In this document: positions 1 through 7,303 of the stretch, piece by piece
Layout: each line of letters opens with the position of its first letter
How positions within the stretch are numbered: the first letter of the stretch is position 1
NCBI GenBank assembly: GCA_035456265.1
Contig: DATIDP010000149.1
Span: 8,005-72,004 of the forward strand
DNA from: DASUPK01 sp035456265
GTDB taxonomy: Bacteria > Actinomycetota > Thermoleophilia > Solirubrobacterales > 70-9
Direction: 5' to 3'
DNA: 64,000 nt
Notes under the pieces: generated by a model
What the model saw: the letters and a program-made list of their open reading frames with translations, nothing else
What the model was told of the DNA's origin: nothing
Databases searched by the model: none
Translations under genes and position numbers: made by a program

Positions 1-1
1 C

Positions 2-70
2 GCGGACGGCGCCGAGTTCCTGGCACGGGTCAGAGAGCTGCTCGAGGAGCCGCTGGGGCTCGCGCTCTGA
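2..70 (+). CDS. C-terminal fragment of an unidentified protein
   Basis: An open frame enters from the left edge and stops with TGA at 68-70. It encodes 22 residues beginning ADGAEFLARVRELLEE and ending LGLAL. The stretch looks like a terminal amphipathic helix, as found at the end of many enzymes, but it is too short to identify. The stop lies seven bases from the stop of the convergent cupin gene. Confidence 0.5.
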   Translation, partial: ADGAEFLARVRELLEEPLGLAL

Positions 71-82
71 CCGATCGTCAGG
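66..82. terminator. Small hairpin between convergent genes
   Basis: CTGAC (67-71) and GTCAG (77-81) are complementary around a five-base loop, with a possible wobble pair outside. The hairpin sits across both stop codons of the convergent pair. The stem is short and there is no T-tract, so function is uncertain. Confidence 0.3.
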
Positions 83-407
83 CGCCCGGAAGCGCGTCGA
101 TCAGGAACAGTCGAGCGGGCTCGTCGCCCTCGCTGCGACCGCGGTGGCGAGGAGCCGTCGGCAGGACGAAGGCCTCCCCGGCGCCGACCTCCAGAGGGTC
201 GCTGTCGTCCTCGAAGCTGTAGGTGATCCGGCCGCTCACGACGTAGCCCGAGTGGGGAACGTCGCACCATCCCTCCCGGCCGGCGCCCGGCGTGTACTCG
301 ACCAGGGCCCAGCGTGTGCCGTCCACATCCACCTCGCGGTCGGTCACCCCCGGGTCGTGTGAGACCGGTTCCGAGCCGGAGAAGTCCACGCTTCGCGGGT
401 CGGTCAT
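78..407 (-). CDS. Small cupin-domain protein
   Basis: This 109-residue protein has the single-cupin pattern: a glycine-rich first motif (HSGYVVSGRITYSF), then a second motif with a conserved proline and histidine (VLPTAPRHRGRS). Such proteins form a small beta-barrel that often binds a metal or small ligand; the substrate cannot be told from sequence. It is divergent from the 2-oxoacid dehydrogenase operon. The ATG is preceded by a TAGGGT box only seven bases upstream, with no ribosome binding site, suggesting a leaderless mRNA. The role is unknown. Confidence 0.75.
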   Translation of the reverse strand: MTDPRSVDFSGSEPVSHDPGVTDREVDVDGTRWALVEYTPGAGREGWCDVPHSGYVVSGRITYSFEDDSDPLEVGAGEAFVLPTAPRHRGRSEGDEPARLFLIDALPGA

Positions 408-414
408 CGGAAAG

Positions 415-420
415 ACCCTA
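415..420 (-). promoter_or_regulatory. -10 box TAGGGT for the cupin gene
   Basis: On the minus strand TAGGGT is followed by seven bases and then the ATG at 407. The spacing fits a leaderless transcript, and the arrangement recurs at many other starts in this window. Confidence 0.45.
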
Positions 421-469
421 ACGAGCGGGCAGTTCCTCCCACGCCCTGTTTTCTCGACAGGGGCGGGGG

Positions 470-475
470 TATGAT
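470..475 (+). promoter_or_regulatory. -10 box TATGAT for the 2-oxoacid dehydrogenase operon
   Basis: TATGAT is a near-perfect -10 hexamer in a G-rich context. I see no convincing -35 at 16-18 bases. It would start transcription near 482, giving a leader of about 130 nt before the E1 alpha ATG at 615, unlike the leaderless neighbours. Confidence 0.45.
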
Positions 476-493
476 CCGTTCGTCACATAGGGA

Positions 494-600
494 GGAGAGG
501 TGATCCCTCTCCGCCCGTTGTCCGTGAAGGCGGCACCCCGGTTGATCCCGGAGCCGCATCGACTAGCTCGCCGGAGGCGATCCCGAGGGCGGGTGAGAGG
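494..600 (+). promoter_or_regulatory. Structured 5' leader with two exclusive pairings, one covering the ribosome binding site
   Basis: Hairpin 1 pairs GGAGAGG (494-500) with CCTCTCC (506-512). Hairpin 2 pairs GCGGC (530-534) with GCCGC (553-557), with an inner CCGG/CCGG pair. Hairpin 3 is TCGCC-GGA-GGCGA (568-580). CCTCTCCGCCC (506-516) can instead pair with GGGCGG(587-592)/AGAGG(596-600), with three bases bulged. That helix would close hairpins 2 and 3 into a junction and cover the purine-rich ribosome binding site (596-605) of the ATG at 615. Hairpin 1 and the closing helix both use 506-512, so they exclude each other. The layout resembles a riboswitch or protein-bound leader, but no known class was recognised. 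Function is inference. Confidence 0.4.
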
Positions 601-614
601 AAAGGCGGACCGAT

Positions 615-1763
615 ATGAAGCTCGAAGCCGCGAGCCCGAGTCGCTCGGCTGAACGCGAGGGTACGGATGCCCTGACGCGGGACGACCGGGCCCTGCTCCT
701 CCGCTACATGCTGCTCATGCGGCTCTCCGAGGAGCGAGCCCTGACCCTCTACAAGCAGGGCAAGGTGCCCGGCTCCTTCTACGACGGGCGAGGCCAGGAG
801 GCGATCTGCGTGGGCGCCGCCTTCACCCTCGGGCCCCGGGATCGGACGTGCATCCTGCATCGCGACCTCGGGGCTCATTTCGTTCGTGGGGTGACTCCCG
901 ACCGCTACCTGGCGAACTACATGGGTCGGGAGGGCGGCGTCACCGGCGGCAAGGACGGGAACATGCACTTCGGCGACCCCGAGCTCGGCTGCGTCGGCAT
1001 GGTGAGCATGCTTCCCGACATGGCCCAGGTGGCCGCAGGCATGGCCCTCACGTTCAAGATGCGCTCCGAGCCGCGGGTTGCGATGACCTTCTTCGGCGAG
1101 GGATCGACGGCCAACGGCCAGTGGCACGAGGCGATGAACTTCGCCGGCGTTCACCGCCTGCCTGTGGTCTTCGTGCTCGAGAACAACCAGTTCGCCTATT
1201 CGACCCCGACCGACCTCGAGTTCGCGGTCGACCCGGTTCAGCGCGCCAAGGGCTACGGCTTCCCGGGCGTCAGCGTCGACGGAAACGACGTCGAGGCGGT
1301 CTTCGAGGTTGCCCGGGTCGCCACCGAGCGCGCCCGTGAGGGTGACGGCCCGACCCTGATCGAGTGCCACACGATGCGCATGCACGGCCACGGCGCCCAC
1401 GACGACATGAGCTACGTGCCGAAGGAGCTGCTCGAGGAATGGTCGCGTCGCGACCCGATCGAGCAGTACACGCGGCGGCTCGTGGACGAGCACGGCTTCG
1501 AGCCTGAGCAGGTGGATCGGATTCGCGAGTCGGCGGCCGCCTACGTGGACGAGTGCGCTGACCGGGCGGTCGCGTCGCCGATGCCCGATCCGACCGTGGC
1601 CGCCGACGGAGTGTTCGCCGAGAGCTGGAAGCCGCTCGGCGACGGCGAGGCGCCCTGGTCGCGCTGGAGCGCGACCGAGGGCCAGGGGGGAACGAATGGC
1701 AACGGCCGCCACGCGAGCAACGGGCACCGCGGTGCGCTGCTCGAACACGGGAGGGCCGCCTGA
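615..1763 (+). CDS. 2-oxoacid dehydrogenase E1 component, alpha subunit (pyruvate or branched-chain type)
   Basis: This subunit binds thiamine diphosphate and, with E1 beta, decarboxylates a 2-oxoacid and passes the acyl group to lipoyl-E2. The 382-residue length is normal. The diphosphate-binding motif runs from GEGSTANGQW (161-170) to ENN (189-191). The HGHGAHDD loop near residue 255 matches the conserved active-site/phosphorylation loop of the family. The last ~40 residues are low-complexity. The ATG follows AGAGGAAAGG and a structured leader. E1 beta, E2 and an amino-acid dehydrogenase follow with overlapping ends. The leucine/valine-type dehydrogenase neighbour favours branched-chain oxoacids; pyruvate remains possible. 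No E3 gene is in the window. Confidence 0.9.
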   Translation: MKLEAASPSRSAEREGTDALTRDDRALLLRYMLLMRLSEERALTLYKQGKVPGSFYDGRGQEAICVGAAFTLGPRDRTCILHRDLGAHFVRGVTPDRYLANYMGREGGVTGGKDGNMHFGDPELGCVGMVSMLPDMAQVAAGMALTFKMRSEPRVAMTFFGEGSTANGQWHEAMNFAGVHRLPVVFVLENNQFAYSTPTDLEFAVDPVQRAKGYGFPGVSVDGNDVEAVFEVARVATERAREGDGPTLIECHTMRMHGHGAHDDMSYVPKELLEEWSRRDPIEQYTRRLVDEHGFEPEQVDRIRESAAAYVDECADRAVASPMPDPTVAADGVFAESWKPLGDGEAPWSRWSATEGQGGTNGNGRHASNGHRGALLEHGRAA

Positions 1764-2728
1764 TGGCAGAGATGAGCTACCTGCAGGCGATCAGCGACGG
1801 TCTGCGCGAGGAGATGCGCCGCGATGAGGCCGTGTTCTGCCTCGGCGAGGACATCGGCGCCTTCGGCGGCGCCTTCAAGGTCACGGACGGCTTCATCGAG
1901 GAATTCGGGGCCGGCCGCGTCCTGGACACGCCGCTGGCCGAGAACATGATCATCGGCGCCTCGATCGGCGCCGCGATCGAGGGCATGAGGCCGGTTGCCG
2001 AGATGCAGTTCGCCGACTTCATCTCCTGCGGGTTCGACCAGCTGGTGAACGTCGCCGGGAAGCTGCACTACCGGCAGGGCGTGTCGGTCCCGATGGTCGT
2101 CCGGCTGCCATCGGGCGGCGGGTTCTCGGGCGGTCCTTTTCACTCGCAGAACCCCGAGGCCTGGTTCATGCAGTCCCCCGGGCTCAAGGTCGTGGCGCCC
2201 GCCACGGCCGAGGACGCGAAGGGGCTGCTGATCAGCGCGATCCGCGACCCCAATCCGGTCTGCTATCTCGAGCACAAGGGCCTCTACCGCCACGTCAAGG
2301 GCGAGGTGCCGGAGGGCGAGCACGCCGTTCCCCTCGGCGAGGCACGGGTGGCGAGGGAGGGCGGCGAGCTGACCGTGATCGCGTACGGCTCCTCCGTGCC
2401 GCTCGCCCTGCAAGCGGCGGAGGAGCTCGACGAGGACATCGAGGTCATCGATCTGCGGACGCTCAACCCGCTTGACGAGTACTCGATCCTCCGAAGCGCC
2501 GAGAAGACCGGAAAGGTCCTGGTCGCTCACGAGGCGACCCGTTCCTGCGGTGTGGGCGCCGAGGTCGCGAGCCTGATCTCGGAGCGCGCCTTCGAGTCGC
2601 TCGACGCTCCGGTACGCCGACTGACGGCGCCCGACGTGCCGATCCCCTTCAGCCCCCCGCTCGAGCAGTCGGTGCTGCCGCAGCTCGAAGACATGAAGGA
2701 GGCCTGCCGTGAGCTCATCGCCTACTGA
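1763..2728 (+). CDS. 2-oxoacid dehydrogenase E1 component, beta subunit
   Basis: This 321-residue transketolase-like subunit completes the alpha2beta2 E1. The family signature is clear: GEDIGAFGGAFKVT near residue 30, DTPLAEN near 53 with the TPP-activating glutamate, and a C-terminal transketolase domain containing VIDLRTLNPLDEYSIL and LVAHEATRSCGVGAEV. Its ATG overlaps the E1 alpha stop as TGATG, so the two are probably translationally coupled for equal synthesis. The last 20 bases overlap the start of E2. Confidence 0.92.
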   Translation: MAEMSYLQAISDGLREEMRRDEAVFCLGEDIGAFGGAFKVTDGFIEEFGAGRVLDTPLAENMIIGASIGAAIEGMRPVAEMQFADFISCGFDQLVNVAGKLHYRQGVSVPMVVRLPSGGGFSGGPFHSQNPEAWFMQSPGLKVVAPATAEDAKGLLISAIRDPNPVCYLEHKGLYRHVKGEVPEGEHAVPLGEARVAREGGELTVIAYGSSVPLALQAAEELDEDIEVIDLRTLNPLDEYSILRSAEKTGKVLVAHEATRSCGVGAEVASLISERAFESLDAPVRRLTAPDVPIPFSPPLEQSVLPQLEDMKEACRELIAY

Positions 2729-4058
2729 CGCGCAACTGACGCAGATCGTCATGCCCCAGATGGGCGTCTCGGTCGCGGAGGGCACCATCGTCGAGTGGTC
2801 GAAGCGGCCCGGCGACTGGGTCGAGCGCGACGAGACGGTCTGTCTGGTGACCACCGACAAGATCGACGTCGAGATCCCCTCGCCGGCGGCCGGAAGACTC
2901 GCGGCGATCCTGGTCGAACCGGGCGACACCGTCGACGTTGGCACCCCGCTCGCCGAGCTCGACGCAGGCGCGCGACCCGGCGAGGCTCATCCCGAGGAGC
3001 ACCACGAGGAGCCTGAGCCCGGACGGGCGGAAGCGGAGACCGGTCGAGAGCCCGCGAGCGCCGAGGACGAGACCGATCGCTCCGGCTTCCACTCGCCGAT
3101 CGTCCGGCGAATGGCGGACGAGCACGACATCGACCTCTCGCAGGTCCAGGGGACCGGCATCGGCGGGCGGATCCGCAAGCGCGACCTCGTCGCGCTGATC
3201 GAGTCGGGGTCCGTGCCGGAGAAGGCAGAGGCGGCCGAGGAGCCTGTCGAGGAGCCCCCGCTGCACAGCGAGTCGCCCTACCGTCCCGAGGCGCCGGCCG
3301 CTGCACCGGCGGAGGCCCCCGCGCAGGCGGGCGACGGAAACGGCGCGGCGCCTGCCGCGGACGTCCTCCCCGGCGAGCGCCGCGAGCCGATGTCGCCGAT
3401 GCGCCGGCGGATCGCCGAGCACATGCTCCAGAGCCGCCGCACCTCGGCCCACTGCACGACGATCGTCGAGGTCGACCTCGACCGCGTCGTGGCAACCCGC
3501 CGCGAGCTGAAGGAGGGAATGGCCCGGCGCGACGTGCCGCTCACCTACCTCGCGTTCGTCGCGAGCGCGGCGGTGGCGGAGCTGGATCGACACCCGATCC
3601 TGAACGCCTCGATCGAGGGCGGCGAGCTCGTCTACCACGAGGACGTCAACCTCGGGATCGCGGTGGCGCTGGAGTCCGGGCTGATCGTTCCGGTGATCCG
3701 GCACGCCCAGCGGCTCAGCCTGGAGGGCCTGGCCGGTGAGATCGCGCGTCTTGCGCAGCGGGCGCGCACCGGGAAGCTGGACCCGGACGACGTCGCCGGC
3801 GGCACGTTCACGATCACGAACCCGGGGCAGTTCGGCGCCGTCCTGGCGACGCCGATCATCAACCAGCCGCAGGTCGCGATCCTCGACCTGGAGGCGGTGG
3901 TCAAGCGGCCCGTCGTGATCGATGACGAATCCGAGGCGGTCGCGGTCCGCCCGATGACCAACCTCTGCATGTCCTGGGATCACCGGGCACTCGATGGAGC
4001 GGAGGCGGCTCGTTTCCTCTCGGACGTCAAGACCCGACTGGAGGGGTGGGAGCGATGA
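2709..4058 (+). CDS. Dihydrolipoyl acyltransferase (E2) of the 2-oxoacid dehydrogenase complex
   Basis: E2 is the core of the complex: its lipoyl arm takes the acyl group from E1 and transfers it to CoA. The 449 residues contain one lipoyl domain (10-85) with the lipoylated lysine at 51 in TTDKIDVE, a charged Pro/Ala/Glu linker, a peripheral-subunit-binding domain (about 127-167), a second linker, and the catalytic domain ending with DHRALDG (His425, Asp429). The GTG start lies inside the end of E1 beta, a 20-base overlap. LipB and LipA, which would lipoylate Lys51, lie downstream in the same run of genes. The oxoacid used is not certain. Confidence 0.92.
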   Translation: MSSSPTDAQLTQIVMPQMGVSVAEGTIVEWSKRPGDWVERDETVCLVTTDKIDVEIPSPAAGRLAAILVEPGDTVDVGTPLAELDAGARPGEAHPEEHHEEPEPGRAEAETGREPASAEDETDRSGFHSPIVRRMADEHDIDLSQVQGTGIGGRIRKRDLVALIESGSVPEKAEAAEEPVEEPPLHSESPYRPEAPAAAPAEAPAQAGDGNGAAPAADVLPGERREPMSPMRRRIAEHMLQSRRTSAHCTTIVEVDLDRVVATRRELKEGMARRDVPLTYLAFVASAAVAELDRHPILNASIEGGELVYHEDVNLGIAVALESGLIVPVIRHAQRLSLEGLAGEIARLAQRARTGKLDPDDVAGGTFTITNPGQFGAVLATPIINQPQVAILDLEAVVKRPVVIDDESEAVAVRPMTNLCMSWDHRALDGAEAARFLSDVKTRLEGWER

Positions 4059-5119
4059 ACCTCCTGGCGCACGAGGAGGTCGTCGTCCGGCGCGGACGGC
4101 GCAGCGGGATCTACGTCGTCGTCTCGATCCACTCGACCGCGCTCGGTCCGGCCCTGGGCGGCCTGCGCATGTGGCGCTACGGCGCCCTCGGCGACGCGAT
4201 CGCAGATGGCCTTCGGCTCTCCGAGGCGATGACCTACAAGGCCGCCGCGGCGGGGCTGGACCTCGGCGGCGGCAAGGCGGTGATCTGCGTGCCGCCCGAC
4301 CGCGACCTGTCCGCCGGCGAACGGCGCGAGCTGATGCTCGACGTCGGGGACCTCGTGGACTCCGTCGAGGGGCGCTACGTGACCGCCGAGGACGTCGGCA
4401 CCGGCACGGAGGACATGGCGCTCATCCGGGAGCGCACAGAGCACGTCGTCGGCCTTCCAATCCACTCCGGCGGGTCCGGGGATCCAAGTCCGATCACGGC
4501 ACGCGGCGTTGAGTCCGCGATCCGTGCGAGTTGTGAGCATCGCTACGGCAGCGGCGACCTGGCGGGTCGCCGCGTGTCCGTGGTCGGGCTGGGCCATGTC
4601 GGTGCACGCCTGGCGGAGCGCCTCGCGTCAGACGGGGCGGAGCTCGGCGTCTCGGACATCGAGCCGGCCAAGCGGGAGCTCGCCGAGCGGCTCGGTGCGC
4701 GCTGGCTCGAGCCGGAGGACGCGATCACGGCCGAGTGCGACGTGCTCGCTCCCTGCGCCCTGGGTGGTGCGATCGACGGCGACAACGTCGAGCGGCTCTG
4801 TTGCGAGATCGTCTGCGGAGCGGCCAACAACGTGCTCGCGAACCGCTCGCTGGCGGACCGCCTGGCCGAGCGGGGGATTCTCTACGCCCCCGACTTCATC
4901 GCCAACGCCGGCGGCCTGATCAACGTCTACGGCGAGCTCCACTCACTCGACCGGGAGCGCCTCGACTCGCTCGTGGACGGGATCGGCGCGGCCCTTCGGC
5001 GGGTCCTGAAGGCCGCAGAGCATCGCTCGGTGACCCCGGCGGCCGCAGCCAGGGCGCTCGCGGAGGAGCGCCTGGACGCCGCTCGGCACGTGCCGGCGCT
5101 CGCGCACGCCGGTGGCTAG
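4055..5119 (+). CDS. Leucine/valine/phenylalanine-type amino acid dehydrogenase
   Basis: This NAD-dependent enzyme interconverts an amino acid and its 2-oxoacid plus ammonia. Family features are GPALGGLRMW, the catalytic lysine in LGGGKAV, a conserved GDPSPITA segment, and a Rossmann motif GLGHVGARLAE. At 354 residues it matches leucine and valine dehydrogenases rather than the longer glutamate enzymes. I chose ATG 4055, which overlaps the E2 stop as ATGA with GAGGGG upstream, over a GTG three codons earlier. Placed next to an E1/E2 complex, it could deaminate branched-chain amino acids and hand the oxoacid to the complex. The exact substrate is inferred. Confidence 0.88.
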   Translation: MNLLAHEEVVVRRGRRSGIYVVVSIHSTALGPALGGLRMWRYGALGDAIADGLRLSEAMTYKAAAAGLDLGGGKAVICVPPDRDLSAGERRELMLDVGDLVDSVEGRYVTAEDVGTGTEDMALIRERTEHVVGLPIHSGGSGDPSPITARGVESAIRASCEHRYGSGDLAGRRVSVVGLGHVGARLAERLASDGAELGVSDIEPAKRELAERLGARWLEPEDAITAECDVLAPCALGGAIDGDNVERLCCEIVCGAANNVLANRSLADRLAERGILYAPDFIANAGGLINVYGELHSLDRERLDSLVDGIGAALRRVLKAAEHRSVTPAAAARALAEERLDAARHVPALAHAGG

Positions 5120-5122
5120 GCT
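5117..5122 (+). promoter_or_regulatory. -10-like TAGGCT overlapping a stop codon
   Basis: The TAG stop of the upstream dehydrogenase gene is also the first half of TAGGCT, 11 bases before the next ATG. It may give the SnoaL-like gene its own leaderless transcript within the operon. Confidence 0.3.
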
Positions 5123-5133
5123 CGCGCGGCTCG

Positions 5134-5529
5134 ATGGACCGCGCGCAACTGACGGAGTGGCTCGAGGGGTATGAGCGTGCCTGGCGCTCGCCCGGGAACG
5201 ACTCCCTGGCTGAGTTGTTCTCGGACGACGCGACCTACTCCACCGGGCCGTACGAGCGGCCGCATCGGGGCCTCGACGCGATCGCCCGGATGTGGGATGC
5301 CGAGCGGCTCGGCCCCGACGAGGCGTTCGAGATCTCGAGCGAGATCGTCGCGGTGGAGGGCGATACCGGCGTTGCCAGGATCGCGGTCCGCTACGGGGCC
5401 CCGAAGGGGAGCGAGTACCGCGACCTCTGGATCATCCGCCTGGACCACTCCGGGCGCTGCTTCCGGTTCGAGGAATGGCCGTTCTGGCCACCGGGTCAGG
5501 AAGGAGCCCCGGCTGCCGGAGCTGACTGA
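5134..5529 (+). CDS. SnoaL/NTF2-like small protein
   Basis: The 131-residue protein has the cone-shaped NTF2/SnoaL pattern: an N-terminal helix with WLEGYERAWRS, LAELFSDDATYSTGPY, then alternating strands ending in DLWIIRLDHSGRCFRFEEWPFWP. Members are cyclases, isomerases or ligand-binding proteins; nothing here fixes the activity. It sits between the amino acid dehydrogenase and lipB, and its stop overlaps the lipB ATG (TGATG), so it belongs to the operon. A role with the oxoacid pathway is only guilt by association. Confidence 0.75.
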   Translation: MDRAQLTEWLEGYERAWRSPGNDSLAELFSDDATYSTGPYERPHRGLDAIARMWDAERLGPDEAFEISSEIVAVEGDTGVARIAVRYGAPKGSEYRDLWIIRLDHSGRCFRFEEWPFWPPGQEGAPAAGAD

Positions 5530-6257
5530 TGCGCGAGACTGTTGACATGGACCAGGTGCTGGTCATGCGCCCTGGACTGGTTCCCTACGAGGAAGCCAGG
5601 CGGGCGCAGAAGCGCATCGAGGCGGCGCGCCTCGCCGGCGAGGTCCCGGACGTGCTGCTGCTCATCGAGCACCCTCCCGTCTACACCAAGGGCCGCCGGG
5701 CAGAGCCGGGCGAGCTCGGAATGGGCGAGGACTGGTACCGGATGCAGGGAATCGAGATCTGCGAGGCGGATCGCGGCGGCCGCGTCACCTACCACGGCCC
5801 GGGCCAGCTGGTCGGCTACCCAATCGTCTCGTTGAAGCCCTACGGGGACAACGTGCATGGGTACGTCCGCGGGCTGGAGCGATTGATGATCGAGTCACTG
5901 GCCGCCTACGGTGTCGAGGCGGAGGTGATCGACGGGCTGACCGGTGTCTGGGTGGGGGGCCGGCCCCCCGAGGGGCGGAAGATCGGCTCGATCGGGGTTC
6001 ACGTCAACCGGGGCGTCACCACCCACGGCTTCGCCGTCAACGTCAACAACGACCTCCAGCCCTTCGAGTGGATCGTTCCCTGCGGCATCGACGGCTGCCG
6101 GATGACATCGCTGACCCGCGAGCTCCGCGCCGAGCAGGACATGAGCGCCTACATGGACCTGGTCTCCGAGCTCTTCGGCCGGATCTTCGAGCGCGACCCG
6201 GCGGAGGCCGAGGCGGAGTTGGCTCGGCTGGCCGGCCTGCCGGCCCCGGTACGGTAG
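5529..6257 (+). CDS. lipB: Octanoyl-[acyl carrier protein]:protein N-octanoyltransferase
   Basis: LipB moves octanoate from acyl carrier protein to the lysine of lipoyl domains, the first step of de novo lipoylation. The 242 residues show RGGRVTYHGPGQLVGYP (82-98), the catalytic lysine 151 in GRKIGSIGVHV, THGFAVNVN, and the nucleophile Cys190 in GIDGCRMTSL. ATG 5529 overlaps the upstream stop; an internal ATG at 5547 is an alternative. It lies with lipA downstream of an E2 gene whose product it should modify. Confidence 0.95.
   Translation: MRETVDMDQVLVMRPGLVPYEEARRAQKRIEAARLAGEVPDVLLLIEHPPVYTKGRRAEPGELGMGEDWYRMQGIEICEADRGGRVTYHGPGQLVGYPIVSLKPYGDNVHGYVRGLERLMIESLAAYGVEAEVIDGLTGVWVGGRPPEGRKIGSIGVHVNRGVTTHGFAVNVNNDLQPFEWIVPCGIDGCRMTSLTRELRAEQDMSAYMDLVSELFGRIFERDPAEAEAELARLAGLPAPVR
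6250..6255 (+). promoter_or_regulatory. -10-like TACGGT before lipA
   Basis: TACGGT ends at the first base of the lipB stop codon and lies seven bases before the lipA ATG. It could make a second, leaderless lipA transcript. Confidence 0.3.
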
Positions 6258-6262
6258 GGCCG

Positions 6263-7249
6263 ATGGCCACCCAGCACGAAACGGGTCAGCGTGACGCGCG
6301 CATCGACGCGGAGAGGCTCCACGTGACCCGTTCGCGCTCCAACCCGGGCGGGAAGGCGCAGGACGAGGAGGGCAAGGTCGCCTTCCGCTCTCGGAAGCCG
6401 CCTTGGCTCAAGGTGCCGGCGCCCGGCGGCCCGACGTACCGCCGCCTGAAGAAGGCGATCGAAGGGGACAACCTCCACACCGTCTGCCAGGAGGCGAACT
6501 GCCCGAACGTCGGCGAGTGCTGGGAGCGCGGGACGGCGACCTTCATGATCCTCGGGGACGTCTGCACGCGGCGCTGCGGGTTCTGCAACGTGCAGACGGG
6601 CAAGCCGACCTGGCACGACCCGCTCGAGCCGCTCCGCGTCGCCAACCAGGTGAAGCGGATGGGCCTCCGGCACGCGGTGATCACCTCGGTCGACCGCGAC
6701 GACCTGCCCGACTACGGCGCGGGCGCCTTCGTCGGCGTGATCCGCTCGATCCGGCGGATGGCGCCGGGTTGCAAGGTCGAGGTCCTGACGCCGGACTTCC
6801 GGGGCCAGGAGATGCCGCTCGCCAAGGTGATCGCCGAGCGGCCCGACGTCTTCAACCACAACGTCGAGACGGTGCCGCGGCTCTACCCCATCGCCCGGCG
6901 GGGTTCCGACTTCACGCGCTCGGCGCGGGTCCTGCGGATGGCGAAGGAGATGGCCGCCGGCGAGGTGGTCACAAAGTCAGGACTGATGGTCGGGCTCGGG
7001 GAGGAGTTCGAAGAGATGGTCGAGACCTTCGGGATCCTTCGTGGGCACGGCGTCCAGGTCCTGACTGTCGGGCAGTACCTGCGGCCGACCGAGAAGCATC
7101 TGCCCGTCGATCGCTACTGGCATCCGGACGAGTTCGCGGCCCTGGAGAAGGCCGCGTACGAGATCGGCTTCGAGTCGGTCGCCTCCGGTCCGCTGGTGCG
7201 CAGCTCCTACCACGCCGATGAGCAGCTGCCCGCTGCCTCGGCGCTATAA
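6263..7249 (+). CDS. lipA: Lipoyl synthase
   Basis: LipA is a radical SAM enzyme that inserts two sulfurs into protein-bound octanoyl groups. Both iron-sulfur sites are visible: the auxiliary cluster motif C-x4-C-x5-C (CQEANCPNVGEC) and the radical SAM motif CTRRCGFC. The C-terminal part carries TVGQYLRPTEKHLPV and SSYHADEQ, typical of the family. The product is 328 residues, including about 40 poorly conserved N-terminal residues. The ATG is five bases after the lipB stop. Confidence 0.96.
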   Translation: MATQHETGQRDARIDAERLHVTRSRSNPGGKAQDEEGKVAFRSRKPPWLKVPAPGGPTYRRLKKAIEGDNLHTVCQEANCPNVGECWERGTATFMILGDVCTRRCGFCNVQTGKPTWHDPLEPLRVANQVKRMGLRHAVITSVDRDDLPDYGAGAFVGVIRSIRRMAPGCKVEVLTPDFRGQEMPLAKVIAERPDVFNHNVETVPRLYPIARRGSDFTRSARVLRMAKEMAAGEVVTKSGLMVGLGEEFEEMVETFGILRGHGVQVLTVGQYLRPTEKHLPVDRYWHPDEFAALEKAAYEIGFESVASGPLVRSSYHADEQLPAASAL

Positions 7250-7291
7250 CCCGGCGCAGCTTTCCCTGCAAAGGCGTGTTTGGGAGGTTCG

Positions 7292-7297
7292 TAGCCT
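7292..7297 (+). promoter_or_regulatory. -10 box TAGCCT, leaderless type
   Basis: TAGCCT is six bases before the ATG at 7304, and no ribosome binding site is present. Confidence 0.45.
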
Positions 7298-7303
7298 CGC
7301 GCC

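Noticed and set aside
482..614. A known riboswitch class (TPP, glycine, SAM, cobalamin) upstream of E1 alpha
   Set aside because: I looked for the conserved cores of these classes and found none; only the pairing pattern is reported.
483..1748. Long minus-strand open frame opposite E1 alpha, and similar frames opposite E2 (2715-3983), 7331-8512, 22406-23491 and 38472-39086
   Set aside because: These are rich in Arg, Asp, His and Gly, have no family motifs, and lie opposite well-supported genes. Such shadows are expected at this GC content.
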